The notes: generated from the sequence alone by a model not told the origin. DNA of 64,000 bases from CAZHJK01 sp964533275 (GCA_964533275.1 CAZHJK010000014.1:1-64000), one strand, 5' to 3'. Shown: positions 25,850-35,528, numbered from the stretch's first letter. Translations and numbers: made by a program.

Positions 25850-26926
25850 ATGGGAAAGAAAAGATTATTCATCAGTTTAGTATTAGTATGCATTTTATTA
25901 GGTAATCTCTTCTTATTACAAAAATTATTAATGCCAAAGCATGTGTTTGGTACAATTGAAGGTTCTTTAATAGAGGATTATTATAGTGTGGAAAAGGATA
26001 ACGATGTTATATTTATTGGAGATTGTGAAGTATATGAAAATTTTTCTCCAATAACACTTTGGGAAGAATATGGTATTACCAGCTATATAAGAGGTAGTGC
26101 TCAACAACTTATCTGGCAGTCCTATTATCTATTGGAAGAAACTCTAAAATATGAGAAACCAGAGGTGGTCGTATTTAATGTTTTAGCGATGAAGTATGAT
26201 GAACCACAGAAGGAAGCATATAATCGCATGTCCTTAGATGGAATGAAGATGTCTTTACCAAAGTTAAAATCAATTAGGGCATCAATGACTGAAGATGAAA
26301 ATCTTATTGATTACCTATTTCCATTATTAAGATATCACTCAAGATGGAGTGAGATTAAGAAGGAAGATTTTCAATATCTTTTTGAAAAAGATGATATGTT
26401 CCATAATGGATATTATATGAGAGCAGATGTTAAACCTGTGGATACTATACCTAAGGGTAAAAAGCTACCAAATTATGAGTTTGGCGAAAATGCTTATTAT
26501 TATCTTGATAAGATAGTAGAACTAACTAAAGAAAAAGATATTGAGCTGGTATTAATCAAGGCTCCAAGCTTATACCCCTATTGGTATGATGAGTGGGAAG
26601 TCCAAATAGAGGAATATGCAAAAGCTCATGATTTAGAGTATATTAATTATCTCGAATTAATTGATGAAGTAGGTATTGATTTTAACCAGGATACTTATGA
26701 TGCTGGGTTGCATTTAAATGTATCAGGTGCAGAAAAATTAGCATATCATTTTGGGGATTTTTTAAGAAGAACCTATCAATTAGAGGATAGGAGAAATGAT
26801 GAAAGATTAAGTAAGATATGGGATAAAAAAATAGATTTTTATTATAGTATGAAGGATAAACAAATAAGGGAGCTTGAAGAATACGGCTACCTAAAGAGTC
26901 TTGTAGGGGAAACACAAAATAATTAG
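25850..26926 (+). CDS. SGNH-like exported protein in DltD position, Cys nucleophile
   Basis: 358 residues. An N-terminal transmembrane anchor (about 5-27) precedes an SGNH/GDSL-like fold. Block I reads VIFIGDCEVY, placing Cys where the nucleophilic Ser normally sits. The C-terminal block DAGLHLNVSGAEKLA supplies the expected Asp and His. It occupies the DltD position in the operon, ten bases after dltB, but I do not see clear DltD sequence features. It probably acts on the acyl group at the outer face of the membrane (inference). The start is ATG behind AGGAGG. Confidence 0.7.
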   Translation: MGKKRLFISLVLVCILLGNLFLLQKLLMPKHVFGTIEGSLIEDYYSVEKDNDVIFIGDCEVYENFSPITLWEEYGITSYIRGSAQQLIWQSYYLLEETLKYEKPEVVVFNVLAMKYDEPQKEAYNRMSLDGMKMSLPKLKSIRASMTEDENLIDYLFPLLRYHSRWSEIKKEDFQYLFEKDDMFHNGYYMRADVKPVDTIPKGKKLPNYEFGENAYYYLDKIVELTKEKDIELVLIKAPSLYPYWYDEWEVQIEEYAKAHDLEYINYLELIDEVGIDFNQDTYDAGLHLNVSGAEKLAYHFGDFLRRTYQLEDRRNDERLSKIWDKKIDFYYSMKDKQIRELEEYGYLKSLVGETQNN

Positions 26927-26964
26927 GGTTATTTATAGTATTACAATAAAGGAGGTTAGATTAA

Positions 26965-27492
26965 TTGAGGAAATTAAGTTTATTATTATTGGTATTAATT
27001 TTGTTGTTAGCAGGTTGCAGCAATGTGGAAGGTACATCTGAAGCTGGAAATGAAGAAGAAGGAAATGAAGGAAATCAAGGAAATCAAGAAATTAAGGGTT
27101 ATGAATTTGTATATAATGACATTAACATAGCAATGTATGATGAAGCAACTTCTACATTGGAGAGCTTAGGAAAGGAAATGGACTATTTTGAAGCAGAAAG
27201 CTGTGCCTTCCAAGGCATGGATAAAATATACACCTATGGTGGATTTGAATTGCATACCCACGAGATAGAAGGAAATGATTATATATCATCAATTATATTT
27301 CTAGATGATAGTGTTTCAACAAAGGAAGGGATATATTTATATTCCAGCCTAGATAATGTTTTAGAAGCTTATGGGGAGGATTACTCTGAAGAACATGGAT
27401 TATATACTTATGAGTTAGAAGACTCTAAGCTTTCATTTTTAATAGAGGATGATGAAGTAACTTCTATAGAATATATGGCAATTGCTGAATAA
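26965..27492 (+). CDS. Small acidic lipoprotein
   Basis: 175 residues. Signal peptide and lipobox LLAGC put the lipidated Cys at residue 18, followed by a Gly/Asn/Glu-rich linker (about 20-45) and an acidic domain of unrecognised family. The start is TTG at 26965 with GGAGG upstream. Probably the last gene of the dlt-like operon: it begins 38 bases after the SGNH gene and a terminator follows. Confidence 0.75.
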   Translation: MRKLSLLLLVLILLLAGCSNVEGTSEAGNEEEGNEGNQGNQEIKGYEFVYNDINIAMYDEATSTLESLGKEMDYFEAESCAFQGMDKIYTYGGFELHTHEIEGNDYISSIIFLDDSVSTKEGIYLYSSLDNVLEAYGEDYSEEHGLYTYELEDSKLSFLIEDDEVTSIEYMAIAE

Positions 27493-27560
27493 AAATTTAT
27501 AGAAGGTGTCATTTAATATAGTATGACAATAATTAATTATTATTTTGACTATAGCTTGTA

Positions 27561-27589
27561 GAATCTACTCTTGTAGATTCTTTTCTTTT
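27561..27589 (+). terminator. Terminator of the dlt-like operon
   Basis: GAATCTAC/GTAGATTC stem (27561-27568, 27573-27580) followed by TTTTCTTTT. Confidence 0.85.
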
Positions 27590-27637
27590 GACTAAAATTA
27601 TACTACAATAGTAAATAATAGAGATGGAGGGAAATTA

Positions 27638-28438
27638 ATGAATTATAAATTAGTAGCAGTTGATTTAGATGATTCCCTTTTGGGATATGATCATAAGATA
27701 AGTGCAGAAAATAAAGCAGCTATAAAGAAAACAGTAGATAAAGGGGTTATTTTTACTATTGCAACGGGAAGACCATTGCAAAGCTGCCTACCCTTTGTTA
27801 AGGAATTAGGACTAGATGTTCCCTTTATCACATATAATGGAGCTCTAGTTATAAAAGGAAAGTCTATGGAAATTTTATATCATAAGACAATAGAACCTGA
27901 GGATGCATCAGATATATTAGAGGAAGCAGTGGAATATAGTCCTACCATACTTGTGTTTAATGATAACAAGCTATATGTAAATGAATTAAATGAACGCACA
28001 CAGCGATATTCTAAATTATCAAATATGTCAGCTTATTTAGAGAAAGATTTAAAAAAAATAACAAAAAATGGGCCAACAAAGGTTCTGCTCTATCATGAGC
28101 CAGACCAGGTTAAAAGAATATATTATGAAATAAAAGACAGATTAGAAGGAAAGGTAAATTTTCATATTTCCAAGCCTTTCTTTTTAGAGTTTATACATAA
28201 GGAAGTCTCTAAGGGAAATGCACTTGCTGCCCTTGCAAAGAATATGGGGATAGATCCAAAGGAAGTAATTGCAATTGGGGATAGCTATAATGATATTTCT
28301 ATGATTGAATATGCAGGTTTGGGAGTAGCTGTAGAAAATGCTTATGAAGATATTAAAAATAAGGCAGACTATATATGTAAATCCAATGTTAACCACGGAG
28401 TAGCTCAAGTTTTAGAAAAGTTTGTACTGGAGGGATAG
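27638..28438 (+). CDS. Cof-type HAD-IIB hydrolase
   Basis: 266-residue haloacid dehalogenase phosphatase of the Cof/YidA group, which dephosphorylates sugar phosphates or other small metabolites. Motif I is VDLDDSLL, motif II TGRP, and the late motifs KGNALAAL and IGDSYNDISM. The start is ATG behind GGAGGG. It is two bases from hprK and probably co-transcribed with it. Confidence 0.9.
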   Translation: MNYKLVAVDLDDSLLGYDHKISAENKAAIKKTVDKGVIFTIATGRPLQSCLPFVKELGLDVPFITYNGALVIKGKSMEILYHKTIEPEDASDILEEAVEYSPTILVFNDNKLYVNELNERTQRYSKLSNMSAYLEKDLKKITKNGPTKVLLYHEPDQVKRIYYEIKDRLEGKVNFHISKPFFLEFIHKEVSKGNALAALAKNMGIDPKEVIAIGDSYNDISMIEYAGLGVAVENAYEDIKNKADYICKSNVNHGVAQVLEKFVLEG

Positions 28439-28440
28439 AA

Positions 28441-29382
28441 ATGTCAAATTTAAGTGTGCAGGAAATTACCTCGGATTTAGATTTGGAAGTGATATACCAA
28501 TGCAGCAATCCGATTTTAGATATAACAAATAGTGATATAAATCGTCCGGGATTACAACTATATGGGTTTTATGAATATTTTGATCAGGATAGGGTTCAAA
28601 TTATAGGAAAAGTAGAATGGAGCTATTTGGCTTCTCTATCAAAGGAAGACAGAAGAGAAAAAATAGATGCATTTTTCTCTCATTATTTCCCATGCTTAAT
28701 ATTAGCCTGGGATTTAGAGGTTTTTGATGAATTACTTGAAGGTGCAAGAAAATATGACAGAACTGTACTTAGAACACCAATTCATACAACTAAAATTATG
28801 AATAAAATCATAAGTTATTTAGATAATAAGCTGGCTCCTACCATTAGAATTCATGGAGCCCTTGTAGAGGTTTATGGAATAGGTATTTTTATTTCTGGCA
28901 CTAGCGGGGTGGGGAAAAGCGAGACAGCATTGGAATTAGTAAATAGAGGACATCGTCTAATAGCTGATGATCTTGTTGAGATTAAACAAATAGAAGGGAT
29001 TAAATTAGTTGGATCAGCGCCAGAGATATTAAGACATTATATAGAAATTAGAGGGATAGGTATTTTAGATGTAAAGTCACTATATGGAGTAGGTGCAATA
29101 AAAAACAATGTTACAATTAATATGGTTATAGAATTAGAGAAATGGTTAGAGGGTAAGTATTATGACCGCTTAGGCATTGAAAATGAATTTACAAAGATAA
29201 TTGATGTCTCGATTCCAAAGGTAACAATCCCTGTAATGCCAGGGAGAAATCTCTCGATTATTATAGAAACAGCAGCAAGAAATCATAGAGAAAAGATTAT
29301 GGGTTATAATGCTGCTAAAGAATTTGTGGATAAAGTATATAAAAATACTAATAAAAATACTGATTCCAAGGAGGAAGAATAA
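28441..29382 (+). CDS. hprK: HPr kinase/phosphorylase
   Basis: 313-residue bifunctional enzyme that phosphorylates and dephosphorylates Ser46 of HPr, the control point of carbon catabolite repression in Firmicutes. Catalytic His139 lies in RIHGALV, Walker A GTSGVGKS is at 153-160, and the family signature EIRGIGILDV is intact. The start is ATG behind GGAGGG. It is followed four bases later by a PHP-family phosphoesterase. Confidence 0.96.
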   Translation: MSNLSVQEITSDLDLEVIYQCSNPILDITNSDINRPGLQLYGFYEYFDQDRVQIIGKVEWSYLASLSKEDRREKIDAFFSHYFPCLILAWDLEVFDELLEGARKYDRTVLRTPIHTTKIMNKIISYLDNKLAPTIRIHGALVEVYGIGIFISGTSGVGKSETALELVNRGHRLIADDLVEIKQIEGIKLVGSAPEILRHYIEIRGIGILDVKSLYGVGAIKNNVTINMVIELEKWLEGKYYDRLGIENEFTKIIDVSIPKVTIPVMPGRNLSIIIETAARNHREKIMGYNAAKEFVDKVYKNTNKNTDSKEEE

Positions 29383-29385
29383 ATA

Positions 29386-30147
29386 ATGAAATATGTACTA
29401 GATACACATTGTCATACCTTAGCAAGTGGACATGCCTATAGTACTATTGGTGAATTAGTAGATGTAGCAAAGGAAAAGGGATTAGAACTTATTGCAATTA
29501 CTGAGCATGGACCAGATATGCCTGGTGCACCTCATTTCTATTATTTTGGAAATCTCAAGGTTGTACCTCCTATAATAAAGGGTGTAAAAATTTTAAAGGG
29601 AATAGAAGCAAATATTATAGATTATGATGGTAATGTTGATCTAAATTCTAAACGGTTAAAAAAGTTAGATATAGTATTGGCTAGCCTACATGAAATATGT
29701 CTTAAGCCTGGAAGTATGGATGAGAATACAAAAGCTGTAATAGGGGCAATGAATAATCCATTAATTGATATAATAGCTCATCCAGGAAATCCACAATATA
29801 CATTAGATTTTGACCTAATTGTAGAGGAGGCAGCAAAAACAAATACTTTAATAGAAATTAACAATAGTTCCTTTGTATCTAGTAGAAGGGGCAGTTATGA
29901 AAATTGTTTATATATAATTAGAAGATGTAAGGAACTAAATATACCCATATCATTAGGGAGTGATACCCATTATGCTGATGATGTAGGTGATTTTAGTAAA
30001 GCAGTAAAATTAGTAAAGGAAGTCAATTTTCCAGAGGAGTTAATTATAAATACCAGTGTGGATAAGCTTTTAAATTATCTAAGGGAAAAGGGGAAACAAC
30101 CCCTTAGGGATGTCCGTGCTGATATTGAAGGAATGAACACACTATAA
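29386..30147 (+). CDS. PHP-domain phosphatase (YcdX-like), paralogue 1
   Basis: 253-residue PHP-superfamily hydrolase with a trinuclear metal site. Metal ligands are visible in DTHCHT, TEHG, GIEANI, HPGNP and SDTHYADD. The family includes YcdX-type phosphatases; the substrate is unknown. It starts four bases after hprK with GGAGG upstream. A second related protein lies at 32851 and a HisJ-type cousin at 35556. Confidence 0.85.
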   Translation: MKYVLDTHCHTLASGHAYSTIGELVDVAKEKGLELIAITEHGPDMPGAPHFYYFGNLKVVPPIIKGVKILKGIEANIIDYDGNVDLNSKRLKKLDIVLASLHEICLKPGSMDENTKAVIGAMNNPLIDIIAHPGNPQYTLDFDLIVEEAAKTNTLIEINNSSFVSSRRGSYENCLYIIRRCKELNIPISLGSDTHYADDVGDFSKAVKLVKEVNFPEELIINTSVDKLLNYLREKGKQPLRDVRADIEGMNTL

Positions 30148-30180
30148 TTTGTAAGAACAGGATATTCTGTCATACGATGG

Positions 30181-30240
30181 TAGGGGAGATTTCAATCTCC
30201 TGTTGGAAATATGGAATATAAGGGCTGGATATAAGCCCTA
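30181..30240. repeat. GTAGGGG hairpin repeat
   Basis: GTAGGG leads into the palindrome GGAGATT-tc-AATCTCC (30185-30200), followed by a second hairpin AGGGCT/AGCCCT (30221-30239). The same head motif occurs near 82-98 and at 36381-36437. Confidence 0.55.
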
Positions 30241-30306
30241 ATGGAATAGTAGACATAAATTTTGAATAGATATAGAGTAGAGGGCAGCCATAAGGAGGAA
30301 TATTTC

Positions 30307-31641
30307 GTGGGATATAAAAAACCTTTTACTCTTTTTTTATGTTTAGTTTTACTATTATATTTATTAATTGCCCCTTATTTCTTGTTTTCGATTGATAAGG
30401 GGAGTTTAAAAGATGGAGAGTTAGAAGAAACAACAAATTGGCAGGGGGTAATAACCCTTTGGGATATACCCAGGAATACTATTTCTGGAAGTTCCTTTGG
30501 TTGGATAAAAACAAGAATCACTAACTTTGAAAATGAAAATCCTGGTGTATTTATAGATTTGCGAGAATTGAATTATGATAATAACAAGGAAATTTTACAA
30601 AGAGCTGCTATTGCTGAATCAGAAGATAGACCTGATATCTTACCTTTTTTTATAGAAAACAGTACAATACCCTTAGAAAATATAGAATCCTTAAATATGT
30701 GGATAAGTGAAGAAACATGGGGTCAAATCAAAGAGGAATATGCACAGGCTATAAGTTACAAAGAGGATATACTTGCCATGCCATTTGCATCTTCAGGTAA
30801 TGTATTATTAATAAACAAGGATTTATTACAAAATTATAATTATAATATCCCCCAGAGCAATGAATGGAGATATGAAGAATTTATAGAATTTATAGACAAG
30901 ATTGAAGAGGAAAGGGATAAGGAAGAGCAAGATATCTTGATCTTTGATGCCTATGTAGGTTTTGGGGAAGGGAGTGTACTCCCTATACTTTTATCCGACG
31001 GTGGTCAAATATATCAACAGGACCAACAACGCTTTGCCTTTTATCAACCCGAGATGGTTTCAGGGCTTCAAAAACTCATAAATATTAAAAACAAAGCTAG
31101 TACCCATGAGGAATTTGGTTTCAGGGATAAGAGTGAGGTTTATAAGGATTTTCTAGAGAATCAAATCACTCTAATTTTAGCAGCAGATAGTAATGTCATA
31201 TATGTTTTAGAAAGTTTAAAAAAGCAAGGTGAAGGTTTTTCTTATGCTGTAATGCCTTATCCAAAGGGCAATATTGATATACCTATATGGTATTCTCATA
31301 ATATATCAGCCTATGCTATGCTGAAAAATGATAATAAAGAAAAGCAGAAAATGATATATAAATTTCTTGAATATCTAATTCAAGAAGAAAGCCAAAAATC
31401 CCTTAAACAATTAGGAGCATTTCCAGTAAATAATAAAATAAAAGACTTTTATAAAGAAGAAGTTCTAATAGAAGGTCTGTTTAATATTGGGTATGAATAT
31501 CAGACACATCCCTATAATCCTAACTGGGAAGGTATAGAGGGTGAAATAATAAAAAGCATACAATCAGTATTGGACGAAAGAAAAACGCCAACCCAAGCTT
31601 TTAAGGAGCTTCAAGGGTTACTAGATAATATAGAAAAATAA
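30307..31641 (+). CDS. Extracellular solute-binding protein, membrane-anchored, orphan
   Basis: 444 residues with the family 1 (carbohydrate-type) solute-binding fold, including ADSNVIYVLESLKKQGEG and the C-terminal KFLEYLIQEES. The N-terminus has one hydrophobic segment (about 6-29) but no lipobox Cys, so it is probably held by an uncleaved anchor. The GTG at 30307 is chosen because AAGGAGG lies ten bases upstream; an in-frame TTG at 30262 has none. No ABC permease or ATPase is adjacent, so its partner is unknown. Confidence 0.8.
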   Translation: MGYKKPFTLFLCLVLLLYLLIAPYFLFSIDKGSLKDGELEETTNWQGVITLWDIPRNTISGSSFGWIKTRITNFENENPGVFIDLRELNYDNNKEILQRAAIAESEDRPDILPFFIENSTIPLENIESLNMWISEETWGQIKEEYAQAISYKEDILAMPFASSGNVLLINKDLLQNYNYNIPQSNEWRYEEFIEFIDKIEEERDKEEQDILIFDAYVGFGEGSVLPILLSDGGQIYQQDQQRFAFYQPEMVSGLQKLINIKNKASTHEEFGFRDKSEVYKDFLENQITLILAADSNVIYVLESLKKQGEGFSYAVMPYPKGNIDIPIWYSHNISAYAMLKNDNKEKQKMIYKFLEYLIQEESQKSLKQLGAFPVNNKIKDFYKEEVLIEGLFNIGYEYQTHPYNPNWEGIEGEIIKSIQSVLDERKTPTQAFKELQGLLDNIEK

Positions 31642-31847
31642 AATGTTCTTGTGTTATGCAAAACACAGAGAAGAAACTAGAATCTAAGATCCTTCCTTAT
31701 GATTTAGGATAATATAATCAGACTTTTTCAATGGACTCATGTTTTTTTCTTGTTTATTAAAGGTAAAAGGGTTATACTTTTGTTATGAATTTTACTTATA
31801 AATATATGTAATACTAATAATAGAAAAAGTTTTGAGGAGTGGAAGAA

Positions 31848-32759
31848 ATGGATAATAAAATATATAAACTCCTAACAGAGATTGTAGGGATTAATCAAGT
31901 CTTAGTAGATGAACCTATGAAAAATCATACATCATTTAAAATAGGTGGACCGGTAGATTTTATGGTGTTGCCTAAAACCATTGATGAAATTAAGAATATT
32001 GTTAGTTTAAGTAATACAGAGGGGCTACCTCTTTTTATAATGGGAAATGGTAGTAACTTATTGGTTAGGGATAAGGGTATAAGAGGTCTGGTAATTAAAA
32101 TAGCAAAAAATTTTAGTAATATAGAAATAATAGGAGAAAGGGTAATTACTCAATCCGGGGTATTGCTTTCAGGACTGGCAAAGCTCTTATTGAGGAATGA
32201 ACTAACAGGATTTGAATTTGCAAGTGGGATTCCTGGCACCTTAGGTGGAGCGGTGACCATGAATGCTGGTGCCTATGGCGGTGAAATGAAAGATGTTTTA
32301 GAAAAAATAGAGGTTATGGATAAGGAAGGTAATATATCCGAGTTAAAAGGCAGTGATATGCAATTAGGATATAGAAAAAGTGCAATTCAAGAATATAATT
32401 TAATTGCACTTTCAGCAACTATGAAATTACAAAAAGGAAAATATGAGGATATAAAGGCAAAAATGGAGGATTTAGATATTAGAAGAAAATCCAAACAACC
32501 ATTAGATTGGCCAAGTGCAGGAAGTACCTTTAGAAGACCTGAGGGTTATTATGCAGGGAAGTTGGTACAGGATGCAGGACTAAAGGGTCTTTCTATGGGA
32601 AGAGCACAGGTATCAGATTTACATAGTGGCTTTGTTATTAATAAGGGGGATGCCACAGCAGAAGAAATCATTACCCTCATTAGATATATTCAGAGTAAAG
32701 TAAAAGAGAAGTTTGGAGTAAATTTACAAACAGAGGTAAAAATAATAGGAGAAGAATAA
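31848..32759 (+). CDS. murB: UDP-N-acetylmuramate dehydrogenase
   Basis: 303-residue FAD enzyme that reduces UDP-GlcNAc-enolpyruvate to UDP-MurNAc in peptidoglycan synthesis. FAD-binding blocks include NHTSFKIGGP, GNGSNLLV and SGIPGTLGGAVTMNAGAYGGE, with the active-site region AGSTFRRPEG and a C-terminal Glu in LQTEVKIIGEE. The ATG at 31848 has GAGGAG upstream. It lies in the hprK-rapZ cluster, as in many Clostridia. Confidence 0.96.
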   Translation: MDNKIYKLLTEIVGINQVLVDEPMKNHTSFKIGGPVDFMVLPKTIDEIKNIVSLSNTEGLPLFIMGNGSNLLVRDKGIRGLVIKIAKNFSNIEIIGERVITQSGVLLSGLAKLLLRNELTGFEFASGIPGTLGGAVTMNAGAYGGEMKDVLEKIEVMDKEGNISELKGSDMQLGYRKSAIQEYNLIALSATMKLQKGKYEDIKAKMEDLDIRRKSKQPLDWPSAGSTFRRPEGYYAGKLVQDAGLKGLSMGRAQVSDLHSGFVINKGDATAEEIITLIRYIQSKVKEKFGVNLQTEVKIIGEE

Positions 32760-32763
32760 TTTT

Positions 32764-32790
32764 AAGGAGCAACTTAACTGGTTGCTCCTT
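32764..32790 (+). terminator. Hairpin after murB
   Basis: AAGGAGCAAC pairs with GTTGCTCCTT over ten bases. The following T run is weak, so termination may be partial. Confidence 0.55.
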
Positions 32791-32850
32791 TGTCAAATAA
32801 TACTGCTACAACAAGTTTAATATAATATATGTCAAATAACAAAGGAGAAA

Positions 32851-33591
32851 ATGATGGAAATATTAGCGGATTATCATACCCATACAATTTACAGCCATGG
32901 TAAGGGAACAATCTTAGAGAATGTAATTGAAGCAAGAAGAAAGGGTTTAAAAAAGATAGCAATAGCAGATCATGGTCCAAATCATATAGGATTTGGAGTA
33001 AAAACTAAGAATTTTCTTAAAATGAGGAAGGAAATAGATGAAATTAATGATAAAATGGAAGATATAGAGGTATTAATGGGAATAGAGGCAAATATTGTAA
33101 GCGCAGATGGTACAATAGATGTACCAATAGAACAACTGGACATATTTGACATAATCTTAGCCGGTTTTCACTATGGAGTACGCCCAGCAACAATTAAAGA
33201 TACATATTATCTAACTCTAATAAATGGATTAGGTAAAGTTTCTAAATCCTGGGCTGATAAAGCAAAAAAAATAAATACCGATGCAATTATCAGGGCAATT
33301 GAACGATATCCTATCCAAATAATTACCCATCCTGGGGCAAAGATACCTATTGATACCCATAGATTGTCTGAAGCAGCTGCAAAATCTGGTACATGGTTGG
33401 AGATTAATGCTAGTCATGGATACTTAACTAAGGAATTTATAAAAATAGCTAAAGAATATAATGTATCTTATGTAATTGATAGTGATGCCCATACACCTAA
33501 AAATGTAGGGGAATTTAAAAGAGGTATTAATATTGCTATTGAAGCAGGACTTAAAGAAAAGGACATTGTAAACGCCCAGAAAGGAGAATAA
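32851..33591 (+). CDS. PHP-domain phosphatase (YcdX-like), paralogue 2
   Basis: 246-residue PHP hydrolase related to the protein at 29386. Metal ligands are seen in DYHTHT, ADHGPN, GIEANIV, THPGAK and SDAHT. The start is one of two adjacent ATGs (32851 or 32854) behind AAAGGAG. It lies one base before rapZ. The role is unknown; recurrence of PHP enzymes in this sugar-sensing and wall cluster suggests a shared metabolic link. Confidence 0.85.
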   Translation: MMEILADYHTHTIYSHGKGTILENVIEARRKGLKKIAIADHGPNHIGFGVKTKNFLKMRKEIDEINDKMEDIEVLMGIEANIVSADGTIDVPIEQLDIFDIILAGFHYGVRPATIKDTYYLTLINGLGKVSKSWADKAKKINTDAIIRAIERYPIQIITHPGAKIPIDTHRLSEAAAKSGTWLEINASHGYLTKEFIKIAKEYNVSYVIDSDAHTPKNVGEFKRGINIAIEAGLKEKDIVNAQKGE

Positions 33592-33592
33592 A

Positions 33593-34471
33593 ATGAGGTT
33601 TGTAATTATAACTGGATTGTCTGGAGCTGGAAAAAGTCAGGCTATAAAAGCATTTGAAGACTTAGATTACTATTGTATAGATAATCTACCACCTAAGCTA
33701 ATACAAAAGTTTGCTGATTTATGCTTTCAATCCCAGGGGAAAATGGATAAGGTTGCTCTTGTAATAGATATTAGGGGAGGTGTATTTTTTGACGATTTAA
33801 TTGAAGAGCTTAAGGGTTTAAATATGGGAGAATATACCTATGAGATATTGTTTTTAGATGCCAGTGATGAAGAATTGATTAAACGATTTAAGGAAACCCG
33901 TAGAAAACATCCATTAGCTTCTACAAATCTAGTATCTGAAGGAATAAAAAAGGAAAGAAAAAAGTTAGAACAGATTAAGACAATGGCAAATCAATTTATT
34001 GATACTTCTAACCTAAAGCCTAAGGAATTAAAAGAGGAAATAGTAAAGGTATATAGGGACAAAAAGAAACAAAGTAAAATGCTTATTAATATTTTATCCT
34101 TTGGATTTAAATATGGTATACCCTTAGAGGGTGATTTGATTTTTGATGTGAGGTTTTTACCTAACCCCTTTTATATTGAGCACTTACGCGCACTAACAGG
34201 AAAGGATGATAAGGTTCAAGACTATGTTTTGAACTTCTCAGAAACAAACATCTTTATAGAAAAGCTTGAAGATATGATAGACTTTTTAATTCCCTATTAT
34301 ATTAAAGAAGGAAAATCCCAATTAGTAATTGGCATAGGATGTACAGGCGGTAAGCATCGTTCTGTGACAATATCTAGTAATTTATATGAGAGTTTAAAGA
34401 AGAAAGGACATTGGGTGGTCATTAATCATAGGGATATAAATAAGGATAGAGAGGCGAATAAAAATGGATAA
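33593..34471 (+). CDS. rapZ: RapZ-family nucleotide-binding protein (YvcJ)
   Basis: 292 residues. N-terminal P-loop GLSGAGKS at 8-15 and the C-terminal RapZ domain with GIGCTGGKHRSV. In E. coli RapZ guides RNase E to GlmZ; in Gram-positives (YvcJ) it binds nucleotides and its RNA role is unsettled. The start is ATG behind AAGGAG. It overlaps yvcK by eight bases, the usual pairing. Confidence 0.95.
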   Translation: MRFVIITGLSGAGKSQAIKAFEDLDYYCIDNLPPKLIQKFADLCFQSQGKMDKVALVIDIRGGVFFDDLIEELKGLNMGEYTYEILFLDASDEELIKRFKETRRKHPLASTNLVSEGIKKERKKLEQIKTMANQFIDTSNLKPKELKEEIVKVYRDKKKQSKMLINILSFGFKYGIPLEGDLIFDVRFLPNPFYIEHLRALTGKDDKVQDYVLNFSETNIFIEKLEDMIDFLIPYYIKEGKSQLVIGIGCTGGKHRSVTISSNLYESLKKKGHWVVINHRDINKDREANKNG

Positions 34472-35528
34472 ATATTTGAAGGAAAAAGGCCCAAAGGTGG
34501 TTGTAATAGGTGGTGGTACCGGTACTTCAGTTATTCTAAGGGGATTAAAAAAATACACTTCAAATATTACTGCCATTATTACAGTTGCTGATGATGGAGG
34601 AAGTTCAGGTAAGTTAAGAGAGGATTTAGGAATGCTGCCGCCTGGGGATATTCGTAGTTGCATACTAGCCTTAGCAGATACTGAACCTATTATGGAGAAG
34701 CTTCTTCAATATCGCTTTCAAGAGGGAAGTCTAAAGGGACAAAGCTTCGGAAATTTATTTATTGCTGCAATGAATGAAATAACTGGTAATTTCGAAGAGG
34801 CTGTTAGGAAAACAAGTGATGTTTTAAAGGTGAAGGGTACGGTTTTGCCAGTAACCTTGGAAGATATTATCTTAGTTGCAGAATTAGAAAATGGGGAACT
34901 GGTTAGGGGAGAATCTCAAATTCCTAAGATTGCAATGGAAAAGAATATGCATATAAAACGAATTTCAATACATCCGCCTAAGGCAGCACCTTTAAAGTAT
35001 TCATTAAAGGCTATAGAGGAGGCAGATGCCATTATTTTAGGTCCAGGAAGCCTATATACAAGCATTATTCCCAACTTATTAATAGAAGGGTTAGTGGATG
35101 GCATTGCTAAGGCAGAGGCTTTAAAAATATATATCACAAATATTATGACCCAGCCGGGTGAAACAGATAATTATAATGTTATGGACCATGTACAGGCTAT
35201 CTTGGATCATTCTAATTATTCAGAAAAGCCTATTCTTGATTGGATTATTTCTAATAATGGGAAAATACCAGATTATCTTGTGGAAAAATATAAATTAGAT
35301 GGAGCATCTATAGTGACCTATGAAAAAGAGCCTCATAAATTTCCCTATAAGTTTATAACAGAGGATTTAATTGAGGTAAAAAAACACTATGTTAGACATG
35401 ATGCTGACAAGCTTGCACATTCTATATATCATTTAATAGCTGAGGAGAGATTAGCTAAGGATAAAAAAAGAAAGACCGATTATAATTATTTAAAATCCCT
35501 ATTAAATGAAAATAAAGGAATTGACTAA
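34464..35528 (+). CDS. yvcK: YvcK/GlmR (gluconeogenesis factor, CofD-like)
   Basis: 354-residue CofD-fold protein. The UDP-sugar-binding N-terminus GGGTGTSVILRGLK, ADDGGSSGKLR, PPGDIRSC and LGPGSLYTS are visible. In Bacillus it binds UDP-GlcNAc and supports wall synthesis on gluconeogenic carbon. It overlaps rapZ by eight bases and is translationally coupled. Confidence 0.95.
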   Translation: MDKYLKEKGPKVVVIGGGTGTSVILRGLKKYTSNITAIITVADDGGSSGKLREDLGMLPPGDIRSCILALADTEPIMEKLLQYRFQEGSLKGQSFGNLFIAAMNEITGNFEEAVRKTSDVLKVKGTVLPVTLEDIILVAELENGELVRGESQIPKIAMEKNMHIKRISIHPPKAAPLKYSLKAIEEADAIILGPGSLYTSIIPNLLIEGLVDGIAKAEALKIYITNIMTQPGETDNYNVMDHVQAILDHSNYSEKPILDWIISNNGKIPDYLVEKYKLDGASIVTYEKEPHKFPYKFITEDLIEVKKHYVRHDADKLAHSIYHLIAEERLAKDKKRKTDYNYLKSLLNENKGID

